From NCBI GenBank assembly GCA_905235295.1, contig CAJOLF010000011.1, positions 1 through 32,565 on the forward strand: DNA of 32,565 nt, in the 5' to 3' direction. The notes below the pieces were generated by a model, which had not been told where the DNA came from, did no database searches, and worked only from the letters and a program-made list of their open reading frames with translations. Position numbers and translations under genes: made by a program. This DNA is from an uncultured Ruminococcus sp. Its GTDB lineage: Bacteria > Bacillota > Clostridia > Oscillospirales > Acutalibacteraceae. Position 1 is the stretch's first letter. Each line of letters opens with the position of its first letter. Of this stretch, positions 14,175 to 23,353 are shown in pieces.

Positions 14175-15083
14175 ATGAATAAAAATGATAAGTCCGCGTT
14201 TGTCGCGATTGTCGGCAAGCCGAACGTAGGAAAAAGCTCAATACTCAACAGGCTTTTGGGGCAGAAAATCGCGATAGTTTCCTCAAAGCCCCAGACAACC
14301 CGCAACCGAATCACAGGCGTGCTTACTCAGGGAGAGTATCAGATTGTGTTTTTTGACACGCCGGGTATGCACAAGCCGAAAAACACGCTCGGAAAATATA
14401 TGGTGCGCTCGGTAAACGAGAGCGTAGGCGGCGTTGACTGCTGTATGCTCGTTGTCGAGGCGGGAAAGGAGCCTACTCAGGCGGATTTGAGCCTGATAGA
14501 AAAATTTAAGGCGATGGAAATGCCCGCGATTCTCGCGATTAACAAAATTGATATGCTAAAGGAAAAGGACGCGCTGATGAAGCAGATTTTGACCTACTCA
14601 CAGCTTTACGGCTTTGAGGCTGTGGTTCCCGTCAGCGCTCAGGACGGCAGCGGAATGGACGAGCTGCTCGACGAGCTGAAAAATCAGGCGACCGAGGGCG
14701 GACACTATTTTGACGACGACACCCTAACCGACCAGCCCGAGAGAGTTATCGTAGCCGAGATTATAAGGGAAAAAATCCTGCGCCTTTGCGACAAGGAAAT
14801 TCCCCACGGCACCGCTGTTGTGATTGAAAAGATGAAAACCCGCGACAACGGAATTTTGGACATCGACGCGACAGTTTTTTGCGAGCGTGAAACCCACAAG
14901 CGCATTATAATCGGCAAAAACGGCTCGATGCTAAAAAAAATCAGCACCTACTCGCGCCAGGATATAGAGAAATTCTTTGACTGCAAGGTCTTTTTGCAGA
15001 CTTGGGTAAAGGTCAAAGAGGATTGGCGCAACCGCGCTCAGCTTGTTCAGAATTTCGGCTATGACGAAAGAAATTTTGACTGA
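14175..15083 (+). CDS. era: GTPase Era
   Basis: 302 residues. G domain with GKPNVGKSS (14-22), DTPG in the G3 position and NKID (G4) in the middle, then a C-terminal KH domain with IIIGKNGSMLKKI. Era binds the 3' end of 16S rRNA and assists 30S assembly. AGAGGT lies before the ATG. In many Firmicutes era adjoins dgkA and ybeY; here a terminator separates dgkA from era, so era probably has its own promoter, which I could not assign confidently. Confidence 0.97.
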   Translation: MNKNDKSAFVAIVGKPNVGKSSILNRLLGQKIAIVSSKPQTTRNRITGVLTQGEYQIVFFDTPGMHKPKNTLGKYMVRSVNESVGGVDCCMLVVEAGKEPTQADLSLIEKFKAMEMPAILAINKIDMLKEKDALMKQILTYSQLYGFEAVVPVSAQDGSGMDELLDELKNQATEGGHYFDDDTLTDQPERVIVAEIIREKILRLCDKEIPHGTAVVIEKMKTRDNGILDIDATVFCERETHKRIIIGKNGSMLKKISTYSRQDIEKFFDCKVFLQTWVKVKEDWRNRAQLVQNFGYDERNFD

Positions 15084-15143
15084 CAATTTTTTCATACAAT
15101 AAATCATTCAAAAATCAAAACACTAACCTTCGGAGGTGTTTTG

Positions 15144-15317
15144 ATGGACGAATGGTATATGTGGGATGTGTTTTTCCAGACGGGCAGCGTGCTCGACTAC
15201 ATCCGCTACAAATGCATCCAAAATTCAAAGGATTTGGGCGCCGACACCGTAAGAAGGGAGATTACCGATGAAGTTCCGGACGGACGGACTGATAATAAAA
15301 GAACAAAATATCGGTGA
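15144..15317 (+). CDS. yqzL: YqzL-family small protein
   Basis: 57 residues, with CGGAGG 8 bases before the ATG. The start MDEWYMWDVFFQTGSVLDYI matches the YqzL family (W-x-x-F-x-x-T-G pattern), encoded between era and recO in Firmicutes; the function is unknown. The C-terminal part (from residue 41) overlaps the first 50 bases of recO in another frame, which extends the protein beyond the usual ~47 residues and implies translational coupling. Confidence 0.85.
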   Translation: MDEWYMWDVFFQTGSVLDYIRYKCIQNSKDLGADTVRREITDEVPDGRTDNKRTKYR

Positions 15318-16011
15318 GCAGGACAAGCTTGTCTATGCCCTGACAAAATCCCACGGCGTGATTAAAGCGTTTGTTCGCGGAGCGAAAAACATCAAAAATT
15401 CCAAATGCGCGCCGTCCTCGCTGCTCTCTTACTCCCGGCTGACTGTTTACAAAAGCCGGGACAGCTACATAATCGGCGACGCGCAGATTTTGAAAATTTT
15501 TTCAAAGCTCAGGGGAGACGTCAAAAAAACCTGCCTTGCCCAGTATTTTTGCGAGCTGGCGCTCACGGTGTGTCCGCAGGAGCAGCCCGCGGAAAAATTT
15601 TTGAGCCTGATGCTCAATTCGCTGTATCTGATTTCCGAGGACAAGCGTCCCGGGGATTTGGTGAAGCCCTGCTTTGAGATGCGCCTTGCCTCTATGGCAG
15701 GCTACCTGCCCGATTTGGTTATGTGCTCCGAATGCGGAGTTTACGCCGCAGAGGAGATGTATTTTTCTCCGCGCACTGGCAAAATCCGCTGCGCGGCGTG
15801 CAACGGAGCGAAAGCCGACGGGCTTGTAAAGCTCAATGAAGCGGCTCTCACAGCGCTGAGGCATACCGTTTACGCTGATGACGACAAGCTTTTTTCCTTT
15901 ACGCTCAGCGATGAAGGGCTCAAAATGCTCAACGCCGCGTCGGAAAGCTACGTTAAATTCAGATTTGAAAAGGATTTCAAAACCCTTAATTTTTACAAGG
16001 CGATTACATAG
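15268..16011 (+). CDS. recO: DNA repair protein RecO
   Basis: 247 residues. N-terminal OB fold (1-80; TDGLIIKEQNIGEQDKLV), helical bundle, and a zinc site with Cys153, Cys156, Cys175 and Cys178 (CSEC ... CAAC). RecO loads RecA on SSB-coated DNA with RecR in recombinational gap repair. GGGAG lies 7 bases before ATG. It overlaps yqzL and is followed after 8 bases by mutS2. Confidence 0.96.
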   Translation: MKFRTDGLIIKEQNIGEQDKLVYALTKSHGVIKAFVRGAKNIKNSKCAPSSLLSYSRLTVYKSRDSYIIGDAQILKIFSKLRGDVKKTCLAQYFCELALTVCPQEQPAEKFLSLMLNSLYLISEDKRPGDLVKPCFEMRLASMAGYLPDLVMCSECGVYAAEEMYFSPRTGKIRCAACNGAKADGLVKLNEAALTALRHTVYADDDKLFSFTLSDEGLKMLNAASESYVKFRFEKDFKTLNFYKAIT

Positions 16012-16019
16012 GGATAATT

Positions 16020-18383
16020 ATGAACAGACACTACAAAATACTTGAACTTGATAAAATTCTGCAAAGGCTTTCGGAGCTTACAAACCTTGATTCCGCGCGC
16101 GAATCGGCGCTTGCGCTTGAACCGGAGTTCGAGCTGGAAAAGGTAAAAAAGCTGCTGCGGCAGACCGACGACGCCGTCGCGCTCAGCGGCAGATTCGGCG
16201 CGCCTTCCTTCGGCGGAGCGGAAAACTGCGCCGGAAGCCTCAGACGCGCTCAGGCGGGAGGCTGCCTTTCGGCTTCAGAGCTGCTCAAAATCGCGCGGAC
16301 GCTCCACGTTATCCGCACGGTAAACGAGTGGCATTCGCGCTGCGCGTCGGTGGAAACCACGCTCGATATTTATTTCAGCGGGCTTGTTTCCAATAAATTT
16401 TTAGAGGATAAAATCACAACCGCGATTATCAGCGAGGACGAGATTTCGGACAAGGCGAGTCCCGCGCTCGCCGACATCCGCAGGAAAATCCGCACTGCCT
16501 CTTCAAAGGCGCGCGAAGCGCTCGACAAAATTATCCACAGCTCGTCCTACGCAAAGTACCTGCAGGAGGCTATCGTCACCCAGCGCGACGGCAGGTATGT
16601 TGTGCCCGTTCGCAGCGAGTGCCGCGGCAACGTTCCCGGCTTGGTGCACGATACCTCGGCGAGCGGACAAACCGTTTTTATTGAGCCGATGGGCGTTGTT
16701 CAGGCGAATAACGACATCAAGCTTTTAAAGGGAAAGGAAGATGAGGAAATCGAGAGAATCCTCTTTGAGCTTTCCGTCAGCGCGGGAGATTTTGCCGACG
16801 CGATTATAAAAAGCTACGACAATTTATGCTCGCTCAACCTGATTTTCGCAAAGGCTGAGCTTGCCTACCGTATGCGCGCTACAATGCCAGTGATGAACGA
16901 CAAGGGCCGCGTGAACCTCAGGCAGGCGCGGCATCCGCTGATTGACAGCGGCAGGGTTGTTCCGATTGACGTAAAACTGGGCGGAGAATTTGACACCTTA
17001 GTCATCACGGGACCCAATACAGGCGGCAAAACCGTAACGCTGAAAACAATCGGGCTGCTGACCGTGATGGCGATGTGCGGTCTGCTCGTTCCCTGCGCCG
17101 ACAACAGCGAGCTCAGCGTTTTTCGCAGGGTGCTTGTAGACATCGGCGACGAGCAGAGCATTGAACAGTCGCTGTCAACCTTCTCGGCTCACATGACAAA
17201 TATTATTCAGATAATCAAGCTCGCTAACTCAGGCTCGCTTTGCCTGATTGACGAGCTCGGCGCGGGCACCGACCCTGTCGAGGGCGCGGCGCTCGCCATA
17301 GCTATTCTTGAAAAGCTGCGTTCGCGCGGAGCAAAAATCGCCTCTACCACCCATTACGCCGAGCTGAAGGAATTTGCGCTCAAAACCGAAGGAGTTGAAA
17401 ACGGCTGCTGCGAATTTGACGTAGCCACGCTTAAACCGACATACAGGCTGCTGATCGGCGTTCCCGGCAAGAGCAACGCGTTCGCGATTTCAAAAAGGCT
17501 CGGTTTGGGCAGCGATGTTGTCGAACGCGCGCAGATGCTGGTATCGGCAGAGAGCAGGCAGTTTGAGGACGTTGTCGAAAAGCTCGAAAAACGCAGGCAG
17601 GGGCTTGAAAAACAGCTTGAAAACGCCAACCGCCTGACTGCAAAGGCGAACACCGAAAAGCAAAAGGCTGAAAACGAGCTTAAACGCGCGAAGCAGGACG
17701 CCGAGCGTGAGATTGAAAGAGCAAAACAGGAGGCTCAGCGGATTGTTTCCTCAACCAGAGCAAGAGCCGACGCGCTTTTTGAGGAGCTCGAAAAAGCCGA
17801 AAAGGAAAAGGAGCTTTCCGCGGAACAGCGCTCAAGGCTCAGGCGCGACATCAACAAAATGGAATCAAGCGCCGACCCTGTCAAGCTCAAGCAGACTCCC
17901 GACGAGGAATACAAGCTTCCGCGTCCGCTCAGGGCAGGCGACGAGGTTTTGATTTATGATATTGACAAAAACGCCACCGTGCTCGCTCCGCCGAACAAGG
18001 ACGGCGTTGTGCTGGTTCAGGCGGGAATAATCAAAACAAGGGTGGACGTAAAGAACCTCAGACTGTTAAAGTCAAAGGTCAAGCCGCCGGCGGTAAAGTC
18101 AGCCGTTCAGCGGAGTATGCCCGGGCGTTTGGACGCCCGTCCCGAAACAGAGGTTGACGTCCGCGGACTGACCGCCTTTGAGGCGACGGCAGTGGTTGAC
18201 AAGGCGATTGATAACGCCGTGCTGTCGGGAATCAGCAAGCTGACGATTATTCACGGCAAGGGCACAGGCGTGCTCAGACGTGAGATTAATAAATTCTTAA
18301 AATCAAACAAGGCGGTCAAAAGCCAGCGCCTCGGAGTTTTCGGCGAAGGCGAGGACGGAGTGACCATCGTGGAACTGCGGTGA
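16020..18383 (+). CDS. mutS2: MutS2 family ATPase/endonuclease
   Basis: 787 residues, normal for MutS2. MutS core and lever domains occupy about 1-300; the ABC-type ATPase has GPNTGGKT near 330 and a LIDELGAGTDP Walker B; a long charged coiled coil covers about 515-620. A KOW-like region follows, then a C-terminal Smr nuclease domain from about 710 (VDVRGLTAFEA, then IIHGKGTGVLR). It lacks the MutS mismatch-recognition domain. In Bacillus MutS2 acts on collided ribosomes and recombination intermediates. It follows recO closely and so probably shares its transcript. Confidence 0.97.
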   Translation: MNRHYKILELDKILQRLSELTNLDSARESALALEPEFELEKVKKLLRQTDDAVALSGRFGAPSFGGAENCAGSLRRAQAGGCLSASELLKIARTLHVIRTVNEWHSRCASVETTLDIYFSGLVSNKFLEDKITTAIISEDEISDKASPALADIRRKIRTASSKAREALDKIIHSSSYAKYLQEAIVTQRDGRYVVPVRSECRGNVPGLVHDTSASGQTVFIEPMGVVQANNDIKLLKGKEDEEIERILFELSVSAGDFADAIIKSYDNLCSLNLIFAKAELAYRMRATMPVMNDKGRVNLRQARHPLIDSGRVVPIDVKLGGEFDTLVITGPNTGGKTVTLKTIGLLTVMAMCGLLVPCADNSELSVFRRVLVDIGDEQSIEQSLSTFSAHMTNIIQIIKLANSGSLCLIDELGAGTDPVEGAALAIAILEKLRSRGAKIASTTHYAELKEFALKTEGVENGCCEFDVATLKPTYRLLIGVPGKSNAFAISKRLGLGSDVVERAQMLVSAESRQFEDVVEKLEKRRQGLEKQLENANRLTAKANTEKQKAENELKRAKQDAEREIERAKQEAQRIVSSTRARADALFEELEKAEKEKELSAEQRSRLRRDINKMESSADPVKLKQTPDEEYKLPRPLRAGDEVLIYDIDKNATVLAPPNKDGVVLVQAGIIKTRVDVKNLRLLKSKVKPPAVKSAVQRSMPGRLDARPETEVDVRGLTAFEATAVVDKAIDNAVLSGISKLTIIHGKGTGVLRREINKFLKSNKAVKSQRLGVFGEGEDGVTIVELR

Positions 18384-18461
18384 CGCGGATTTGAAAAAAG
18401 CAGCTAATAAAAGGGTTGGGCGGGATTTGCCCACACTCAATTAAAAATAAGGGAATATAAT

Positions 18462-18977
18462 ATGAAAAAGCAGTTTTTGGAATCAGGTAAAATTGTAGGA
18501 ACTCACGGAATCAAGGGAGAAGTAAGAATTGATCCGTGGTGCGATTCTCCCGAGTTTTTGTGCGCCTTCAAAAAGCTTTATCTTAACGGCGACGGCACCG
18601 AGAGTATTGAGGTAAGGTCGCGTCCGCACAAAAACATCGCGCTTGTCAAGATCAGGGGAATAGACACAATCGAGCAGGCGGAAAGGCTCCGCGGCAAGGT
18701 TGTCTATATCAACCGCGACGACGTTAGGCTCGGCGACGGAGTAAACTTTGTTCAGGACTTAATCGGGCTTGAGGTAATAGATTGCGACAACGGTGAGATT
18801 TACGGAAAAATCACCGACGTTCTGCGCACGGGCGCCAATGACGTTTACGAGATTACCGACGGCGCGGGCAAAAAATTCCTCATACCTGTAATTGACGACG
18901 TGATTATCAGCAGGAACATTGACGAGGGCGTTGTTCTGATTCGCCCGATGAAAGGAATTTTTGACGATGAGGATTGA
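18462..18977 (+). CDS. rimM: 16S rRNA maturation factor RimM
   Basis: 171 residues. The N-terminal RimM domain begins SGKIVGTHGIKGEVRI, and the C-terminal PRC-barrel has LIGLEVIDCDNGEIYGKI and FLIPVIDDVI. It assists 30S head assembly by binding S19. AAGGGA lies before the ATG. It overlaps trmD by 11 bases, the usual coupling. It is separated from its normal partners rpsP and khpA by about 9 kb and opposite orientation. Confidence 0.96.
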   Translation: MKKQFLESGKIVGTHGIKGEVRIDPWCDSPEFLCAFKKLYLNGDGTESIEVRSRPHKNIALVKIRGIDTIEQAERLRGKVVYINRDDVRLGDGVNFVQDLIGLEVIDCDNGEIYGKITDVLRTGANDVYEITDGAGKKFLIPVIDDVIISRNIDEGVVLIRPMKGIFDDED

Positions 18978-19644
18978 CATAATCACGCTGTTTCCCGAGA
19001 TGTTTGAGCCTGTGATGAATGAAAGTATAATCGGCAGAGCGCAAAAAAGCGGAGCGGTGAGCATACATACCCACCAACTGAGGGATTTTGCCCTTGACAA
19101 GCACAGGCGGGTTGACGATACTCCCTACGGCGGCGGAATGGGTATGCTGATGAAGCCCGAGCCGATTGCGCTGTGCTTTGAGGAAATATGCAGACAAACT
19201 GGCGAAAGGCCGCATTTTATCTATATGTCTCCGCAGGGAAAAACCCTGAATCAGCAGCGGCTGAAGGAACTGTCGGAGCTTGAAAATGTCTGTGTGCTCT
19301 GCGGTCATTACGAGGGCGTTGACCAGCGCTTGCTCGACAGCTTCATTGACGAGGAAATCTCAATCGGCGACTACGTGCTGACAGGCGGCGAGATTCCTGC
19401 GATGGTTTTCTGCGACGCTCTTTGCCGAATGGTTCCCGGCGTTTTGACAAATAACGAGTGCTTTACCGAGGAAAGCCATTATAACGGACTGCTCGAGTAT
19501 CCGCAGTACACAAAGCCCTCGGAGTGGCGGGGAATGGAAGTACCCGAGGTTTTGATGAGCGGACATCACGCCAACATAGAAAAATGGCGAAAAGAACAGA
19601 GCCTCGAGGTAACAAGGCGAAAGCGTCCCGATTTGCTCGATTGA
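18967..19644 (+). CDS. trmD: tRNA (guanine-N1-)-methyltransferase TrmD
   Basis: 225 residues. It starts MRIDIITLFPEMF; SPQGKTLNQQ, LCGHYEGVDQR and SIGDYVLTGGEIPAM form the trefoil-knot SAM-binding site of the SPOUT fold. It methylates G37 of tRNAs, preventing +1 frameshifting. ATG at 18967 is chosen over an upstream in-frame TTG at 18961 because it matches the family start and has AAAGGA upstream. The C-terminus is about 15 residues shorter than many homologues, which is common in Clostridia. rplS, often next, is absent. Confidence 0.97.
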   Translation: MRIDIITLFPEMFEPVMNESIIGRAQKSGAVSIHTHQLRDFALDKHRRVDDTPYGGGMGMLMKPEPIALCFEEICRQTGERPHFIYMSPQGKTLNQQRLKELSELENVCVLCGHYEGVDQRLLDSFIDEEISIGDYVLTGGEIPAMVFCDALCRMVPGVLTNNECFTEESHYNGLLEYPQYTKPSEWRGMEVPEVLMSGHHANIEKWRKEQSLEVTRRKRPDLLD

Positions 19645-19778
19645 CGAATTTGCAACGATAAGTTGCTATATGTTGATTTAATACTGTGAATTATTACAAG
19701 TTTTTTTGTAATTATGCACAATAATAACGGATAAAATTCTACACTGGGTGAGTATTAATACGAAAATAATTTATTTTA

Positions 19779-19807
19779 TTGACCTTGCAAAAAAAATTTA
19801 TTATAAT
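19779..19807 (+). promoter_or_regulatory. SigA-type promoter of ptsH
   Basis: TTGACC at 19779-19784 and TATAAT at 19802-19807, spacing 17, about 90 bases before the HPr start codon. No cre-like operator was recognised between promoter and gene. Confidence 0.82.
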
Positions 19808-19897
19808 ATGTAGTAATCAAGGCATAAATAAGGATAATGTGCTTGGCAAATTAATATTTACTTTAGATTAATTTTGACAGAGAAGAGGGTATTAATT

Positions 19898-20161
19898 ATG
19901 TACGTAAAGGAAGTTTTAGTTCAGAACAAAGCAGGCTTGCACGCCCGCCCGGCAACATTCTTTATTCAGAAGGCTAATGAGTATAAGGCTACAATCTGGG
20001 TAGAGAAAGAGGAACGCCGCGTGAACGCGAAGAGCTTGTTGGGCGTACTTTCACTCGGTATCATCGGCGGTACCACAATCAAGATTATCGCTGACGGTTC
20101 GGACGAGACAGAGGCTGTTGAAGGTCTTGCGGAGCTTGTTGAATCAGGCTTTGCCGAGTAA
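19898..20161 (+). CDS. ptsH: HPr phosphocarrier protein
   Basis: 87 residues. The active-site region AGLHARPAT places His15 for phosphorylation by enzyme I, and NAKSLLGVLSLG places Ser46, the site of HPr kinase/phosphorylase that makes HPr-Ser-P for CcpA control. Both roles are therefore retained, so it is a true HPr and not a Crh paralogue. ATG at 19898 fits the family start; an upstream in-frame TTG at 19874 adds eight residues without support. It is monocistronic: its own promoter upstream and a terminator downstream, with no enzyme I gene beside it. Confidence 0.97.
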   Translation: MYVKEVLVQNKAGLHARPATFFIQKANEYKATIWVEKEERRVNAKSLLGVLSLGIIGGTTIKIIADGSDETEAVEGLAELVESGFAE

Positions 20162-20186
20162 TTTGACTTAAACTTTTTATGATTAT

Positions 20187-20212
20187 GGGCGGATTGTATC
20201 CGCCCTATTTTT
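20187..20212 (+). terminator. Intrinsic terminator after ptsH
   Basis: GGGCGGAT-TGT-ATCCGCCC perfect 8-base stem followed by TATTTTT, 25 bases after the HPr stop. Confidence 0.9.
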
Positions 20213-20321
20213 CGCTTTTATATGAAATTGCGGCGTTTTGCCGGACGTTAAGGAATGGTTGGCAATCGGAAAAACGCCGTAGAGTGCAGACGGCACTTTT
20301 TGCGCGAAGGCAGGTGATAAT

Positions 20322-22169
20322 ATGAACCCAAAAATGCAGCAGCTGAGAAAAAAGGCAATGGCGCTGCCGCTTTTGCCGGGGGTGTACATTATGCACTCCA
20401 AAAGCGGAGAGATTATTTACATCGGCAAGGCAAAGGCGCTGAAAAACCGCGTCAGCCAGTACTTCGGCTCGCAGAACAACCACCCCGAAAAGGTGCGCCG
20501 AATGGTGGACAACGTTGACGATTTTGAGTACATTATCACCGACAGCGAGTTTGAGGCTCTGATTCTCGAATGCAGCCTTATAAAGCAGCACACGCCGAAG
20601 TATAATATTCTTCTCAAGGATGACAAGGGCTACAGCTACATCCGCGTCGGTTCCGGCGACTGGGGGAAAATTTCGTATGTGCTCCAAAAGGCAGACGACG
20701 GCGCGCAGTACATCGGTCCCTACAAAAGCAGCTACTACGTAAAGAGCGCGGTTGAGGAGGCTAACAAAATCTTTATGCTGCCAACCTGCAGCCGCAAATT
20801 TCCGCAGGATTTCGGCAAGGCGCGTCCCTGTCTGAATTACCACATCAAGCAGTGCTCGGCGCCATGCACGGGACGCGTAAAAAAAGAGGATTATAAAGAG
20901 AGCGTCAGCCAGGCGCTCGACTTTCTGAAGGGCGGTTCGTCAAACTCCGTAAAGCTTTTGACAGAGCAGATGGAGCAGGCGGCTGAGAATCTCGAATTTG
21001 AGCGTGCCGCGAAAATCCGCGACCGAATCGCCGCTGTTAAAAAAATGAGCGACAGGCAAAAGGTTGTTGCCAACAAGGTGCTTGACGAGGACGTTATCGC
21101 GGGCTTTTCAAACGACGGAAAAACCTGCTTCCAGGTTTTCCGCTTTGAGGGCGGAAGATTGTTTGACCGCGAAAGCTTTGTTGTTGACAGCGGAGAGGAG
21201 GAGCGCGACCTTGAGGAGTTCCTGCTGGGCTACTACACGCTCAGGCGCGACGTTCCGAAAAATATCGCGATTGACAGGGAGCCGGACGGAATTGAAGATT
21301 TATCGCGCTGGCTCAGCGAAAAACGCGGAAACAAGGTGAACATAACTGTTCCGCAGCGCGGAGAACAGGCGAAGCTTGTCGCAATGTGCCGCTCAAACGC
21401 TGCCGAGGCGCTTGCCCAGCAAAAGGGCGCGACCGTTCGGGAGTTCGGGGTGCTCGAGGAGCTGAGACAGCTTTTGGGGCTTGAAAACCTGCCCGAATAC
21501 ATCGAGTCCTACGACATCTCAAACCTCGCGGGCACGGAAAACGTCGCGGGAATGGTTGTTTATAAAAACGGCAGACCGCTTAAATCCGCCTACCGAAAGT
21601 TCAAAATCAAGGGCTTTGAGGGACAGGACGACTACGCTTCCATGGCGGAGGTTCTGCAAAGGCGTTTTGAGGAATACTACAAAGCGGAGGACAGCGTCGA
21701 GGGCTTCGGTAAGCTGCCTGATTTAATCCTCCTCGACGGAGGCAGGGGACAGGTCGCGGCGGTCAAAGCTGTACTCGACAGTATGAACATCTCGGTTCCG
21801 CTTTTCGGTATGGTAAAGGACGACAAACACCGCACCAGAGCCGTCACCGGCGAAGGAGGAGAAATCGCGATTAACTCGCGCAGGCAGGTCTTTACTTTCC
21901 TGAGCAAGCTCCAGGACGAGGTGCACAGGTTCGCCATCGGCTACCACCACGCCAGCAGAAAAAAGAGCACCTTCAAAAGCTCGCTGACGTCAATTAACGG
22001 CGTCGGACAGGTCAGGGCAAAGGCGCTGCTCAAATATTTCAGGACTGTTGACAATATCTCGAAGGCGGATTTGGACGAGCTTGAAAACGCGCCGAAGATG
22101 ACAAAGGATTCCGCGCTCGCGGTTTACAGATATTTTCACCCCGAAAACGAGTATTCCGAGGAATCGTAA
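20322..22169 (+). CDS. uvrC: UvrABC system protein C
   Basis: 615 residues. GIY-YIG nuclease domain at the N-terminus (GVYIMHSKSGEIIYIGKAK), cysteine group CLNYHIKQCSAPC, UVR motif (MEQAAENLEFERAAKIRDRI region) that contacts UvrB, a C-terminal RNase H-like nuclease (ESYDISNLAGTENVAGMVV) and a helix-hairpin-helix end (INGVGQVRAKALL). It makes both incisions in nucleotide excision repair. AGGTGATAAT precedes the ATG. It stands alone between ptsH and rsmD, each with its own promoter or terminator signals. Confidence 0.98.
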   Translation: MNPKMQQLRKKAMALPLLPGVYIMHSKSGEIIYIGKAKALKNRVSQYFGSQNNHPEKVRRMVDNVDDFEYIITDSEFEALILECSLIKQHTPKYNILLKDDKGYSYIRVGSGDWGKISYVLQKADDGAQYIGPYKSSYYVKSAVEEANKIFMLPTCSRKFPQDFGKARPCLNYHIKQCSAPCTGRVKKEDYKESVSQALDFLKGGSSNSVKLLTEQMEQAAENLEFERAAKIRDRIAAVKKMSDRQKVVANKVLDEDVIAGFSNDGKTCFQVFRFEGGRLFDRESFVVDSGEEERDLEEFLLGYYTLRRDVPKNIAIDREPDGIEDLSRWLSEKRGNKVNITVPQRGEQAKLVAMCRSNAAEALAQQKGATVREFGVLEELRQLLGLENLPEYIESYDISNLAGTENVAGMVVYKNGRPLKSAYRKFKIKGFEGQDDYASMAEVLQRRFEEYYKAEDSVEGFGKLPDLILLDGGRGQVAAVKAVLDSMNISVPLFGMVKDDKHRTRAVTGEGGEIAINSRRQVFTFLSKLQDEVHRFAIGYHHASRKKSTFKSSLTSINGVGQVRAKALLKYFRTVDNISKADLDELENAPKMTKDSALAVYRYFHPENEYSEES

Positions 22170-22196
22170 ATATTTTGTAAATTTTTAAAAATAATG

Positions 22197-22225
22197 TTGT
22201 AATATGTTGTTTATTGTGATATAAT
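22197..22225 (+). promoter_or_regulatory. Promoter of rsmD-coaD
   Basis: TTGTAA at 22197-22202 and TATAAT at 22220-22225, spacing 17, 28 bases before the rsmD ATG. Confidence 0.7.
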
Positions 22226-22253
22226 CAAAAAGATAGTGAAAAAGGACGGTTTT

Positions 22254-22805
22254 ATGAGAGTCATTACAGGGGCTGCCAAAGGCAGACGATTGGAAACCCT
22301 TGAGGGCGAGGACGTTCGCCCCACAACAGACAGAGTTAAGGAAGCGGTTTTTTCCGTCATTCAGTTTGAGACCGAGGGCAGAGCCTTTTTGGATTTGTTC
22401 GCGGGCTCGGGACAGATGGGAATTGAAGCGCTCAGCCGCGGAGCCGCGTCGGCTTGCTTTGTTGACAGCTCAAAAAAATCCTTTGATACCGTAAAACGCA
22501 ACCTCGACACCGTCGGCTTTGCCGAAAGAGCGAGGGTTTACCGCACCGATTACCGCAGCTTTCTTGCCGTGAACAGCGAGCTTTTTGACATCGTCTTTCT
22601 CGATCCGCCCTACAAAACGGGCATATTGCAGGACAGTTTGGAGCTTGTCGCCGGGGCTGTTAAGGACACGGGCGTTATTATCGCCGAAAATCCGGTTGAC
22701 GAAGAACTTTTATCAAAATACGGTGATTTTGTACTTGACAGACAGTATCGCTATGGTAAAATAAAAATAACCACTTTCAGACATAAGGACTTTTGCAATG
22801 AATAA
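22254..22805 (+). CDS. rsmD: 16S rRNA (guanine966-N2)-methyltransferase RsmD
   Basis: 183 residues. SAM motif I DLFAGSGQMG (47-56) and catalytic DPPY (117-120, FLDPPYKTG). It begins MRVITGAAKGRRL, the family start; an in-frame GTG at 22236 has no support, while AAGGAC lies before the chosen ATG. It modifies the P-site region of 16S rRNA. Its end overlaps the start of coaD by 8 bases, the pairing common in Firmicutes. Confidence 0.96.
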   Translation: MRVITGAAKGRRLETLEGEDVRPTTDRVKEAVFSVIQFETEGRAFLDLFAGSGQMGIEALSRGAASACFVDSSKKSFDTVKRNLDTVGFAERARVYRTDYRSFLAVNSELFDIVFLDPPYKTGILQDSLELVAGAVKDTGVIIAENPVDEELLSKYGDFVLDRQYRYGKIKITTFRHKDFCNE

Positions 22806-23283
22806 AACCGTAATTTGCCCGGGCAGCTTTGACCCGGTTACCCTCGGACACCTTGACGTTATTACAAGGGCGTCAAAGATGTTCGGCAAGGTGTACGTTG
22901 CCGTGCTTGTCAATTCGTCAAAACAACCATGCTTTTCAATCGAGGAGCGTATGGAGCTTTTGAACGACGCCGTGCGCGGACTGCCTAATGTTGAGATTGT
23001 AAGCTTTGACGGTCTGCTCGCGCCCTACTGCAAGGAGCTCGGAGTTGACGCGATTGTCAAGGGGCTCAGGGCGGTGTCGGACTTTGAGTACGAATTTCAG
23101 ATGGCGATTGCGAACAAAAAGCTTAACCCCGATTTGGAAACAATCTTTTTGACTGCCGACAGCGATTCTATGTACCTCAGCTCAAGTATGGTGAAGGAAA
23201 TTGGCTCAATGGGCGGAGACATCAGCAATTTTGTGCCCGAATGTGTGCACGACAGGATTGTTGAAAGACTTAAATCAAGGTAA
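22798..23283 (+). CDS. coaD: Phosphopantetheine adenylyltransferase
   Basis: 161 residues. PGSFDPVTLGHLDVI contains the T/HxGH nucleotidyltransferase motif (TLGH), and the segment near the end (YLSSSMVKEIGSMGGDI) carries the ISSS-like motif. It converts 4'-phosphopantetheine and ATP to dephospho-CoA, the fourth step of CoA synthesis. AAGGAC lies upstream within the end of rsmD, and the two genes are translationally coupled. Full length, no defects. Confidence 0.98.
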   Translation: MNKTVICPGSFDPVTLGHLDVITRASKMFGKVYVAVLVNSSKQPCFSIEERMELLNDAVRGLPNVEIVSFDGLLAPYCKELGVDAIVKGLRAVSDFEYEFQMAIANKKLNPDLETIFLTADSDSMYLSSSMVKEIGSMGGDISNFVPECVHDRIVERLKSR

Positions 23284-23353
23284 ATTATCCGGCGCAGCGC
23301 CGGTTTTAAAACTAAAAACACATATATAAATATAAGGAACAGGAGTGGAAAAA

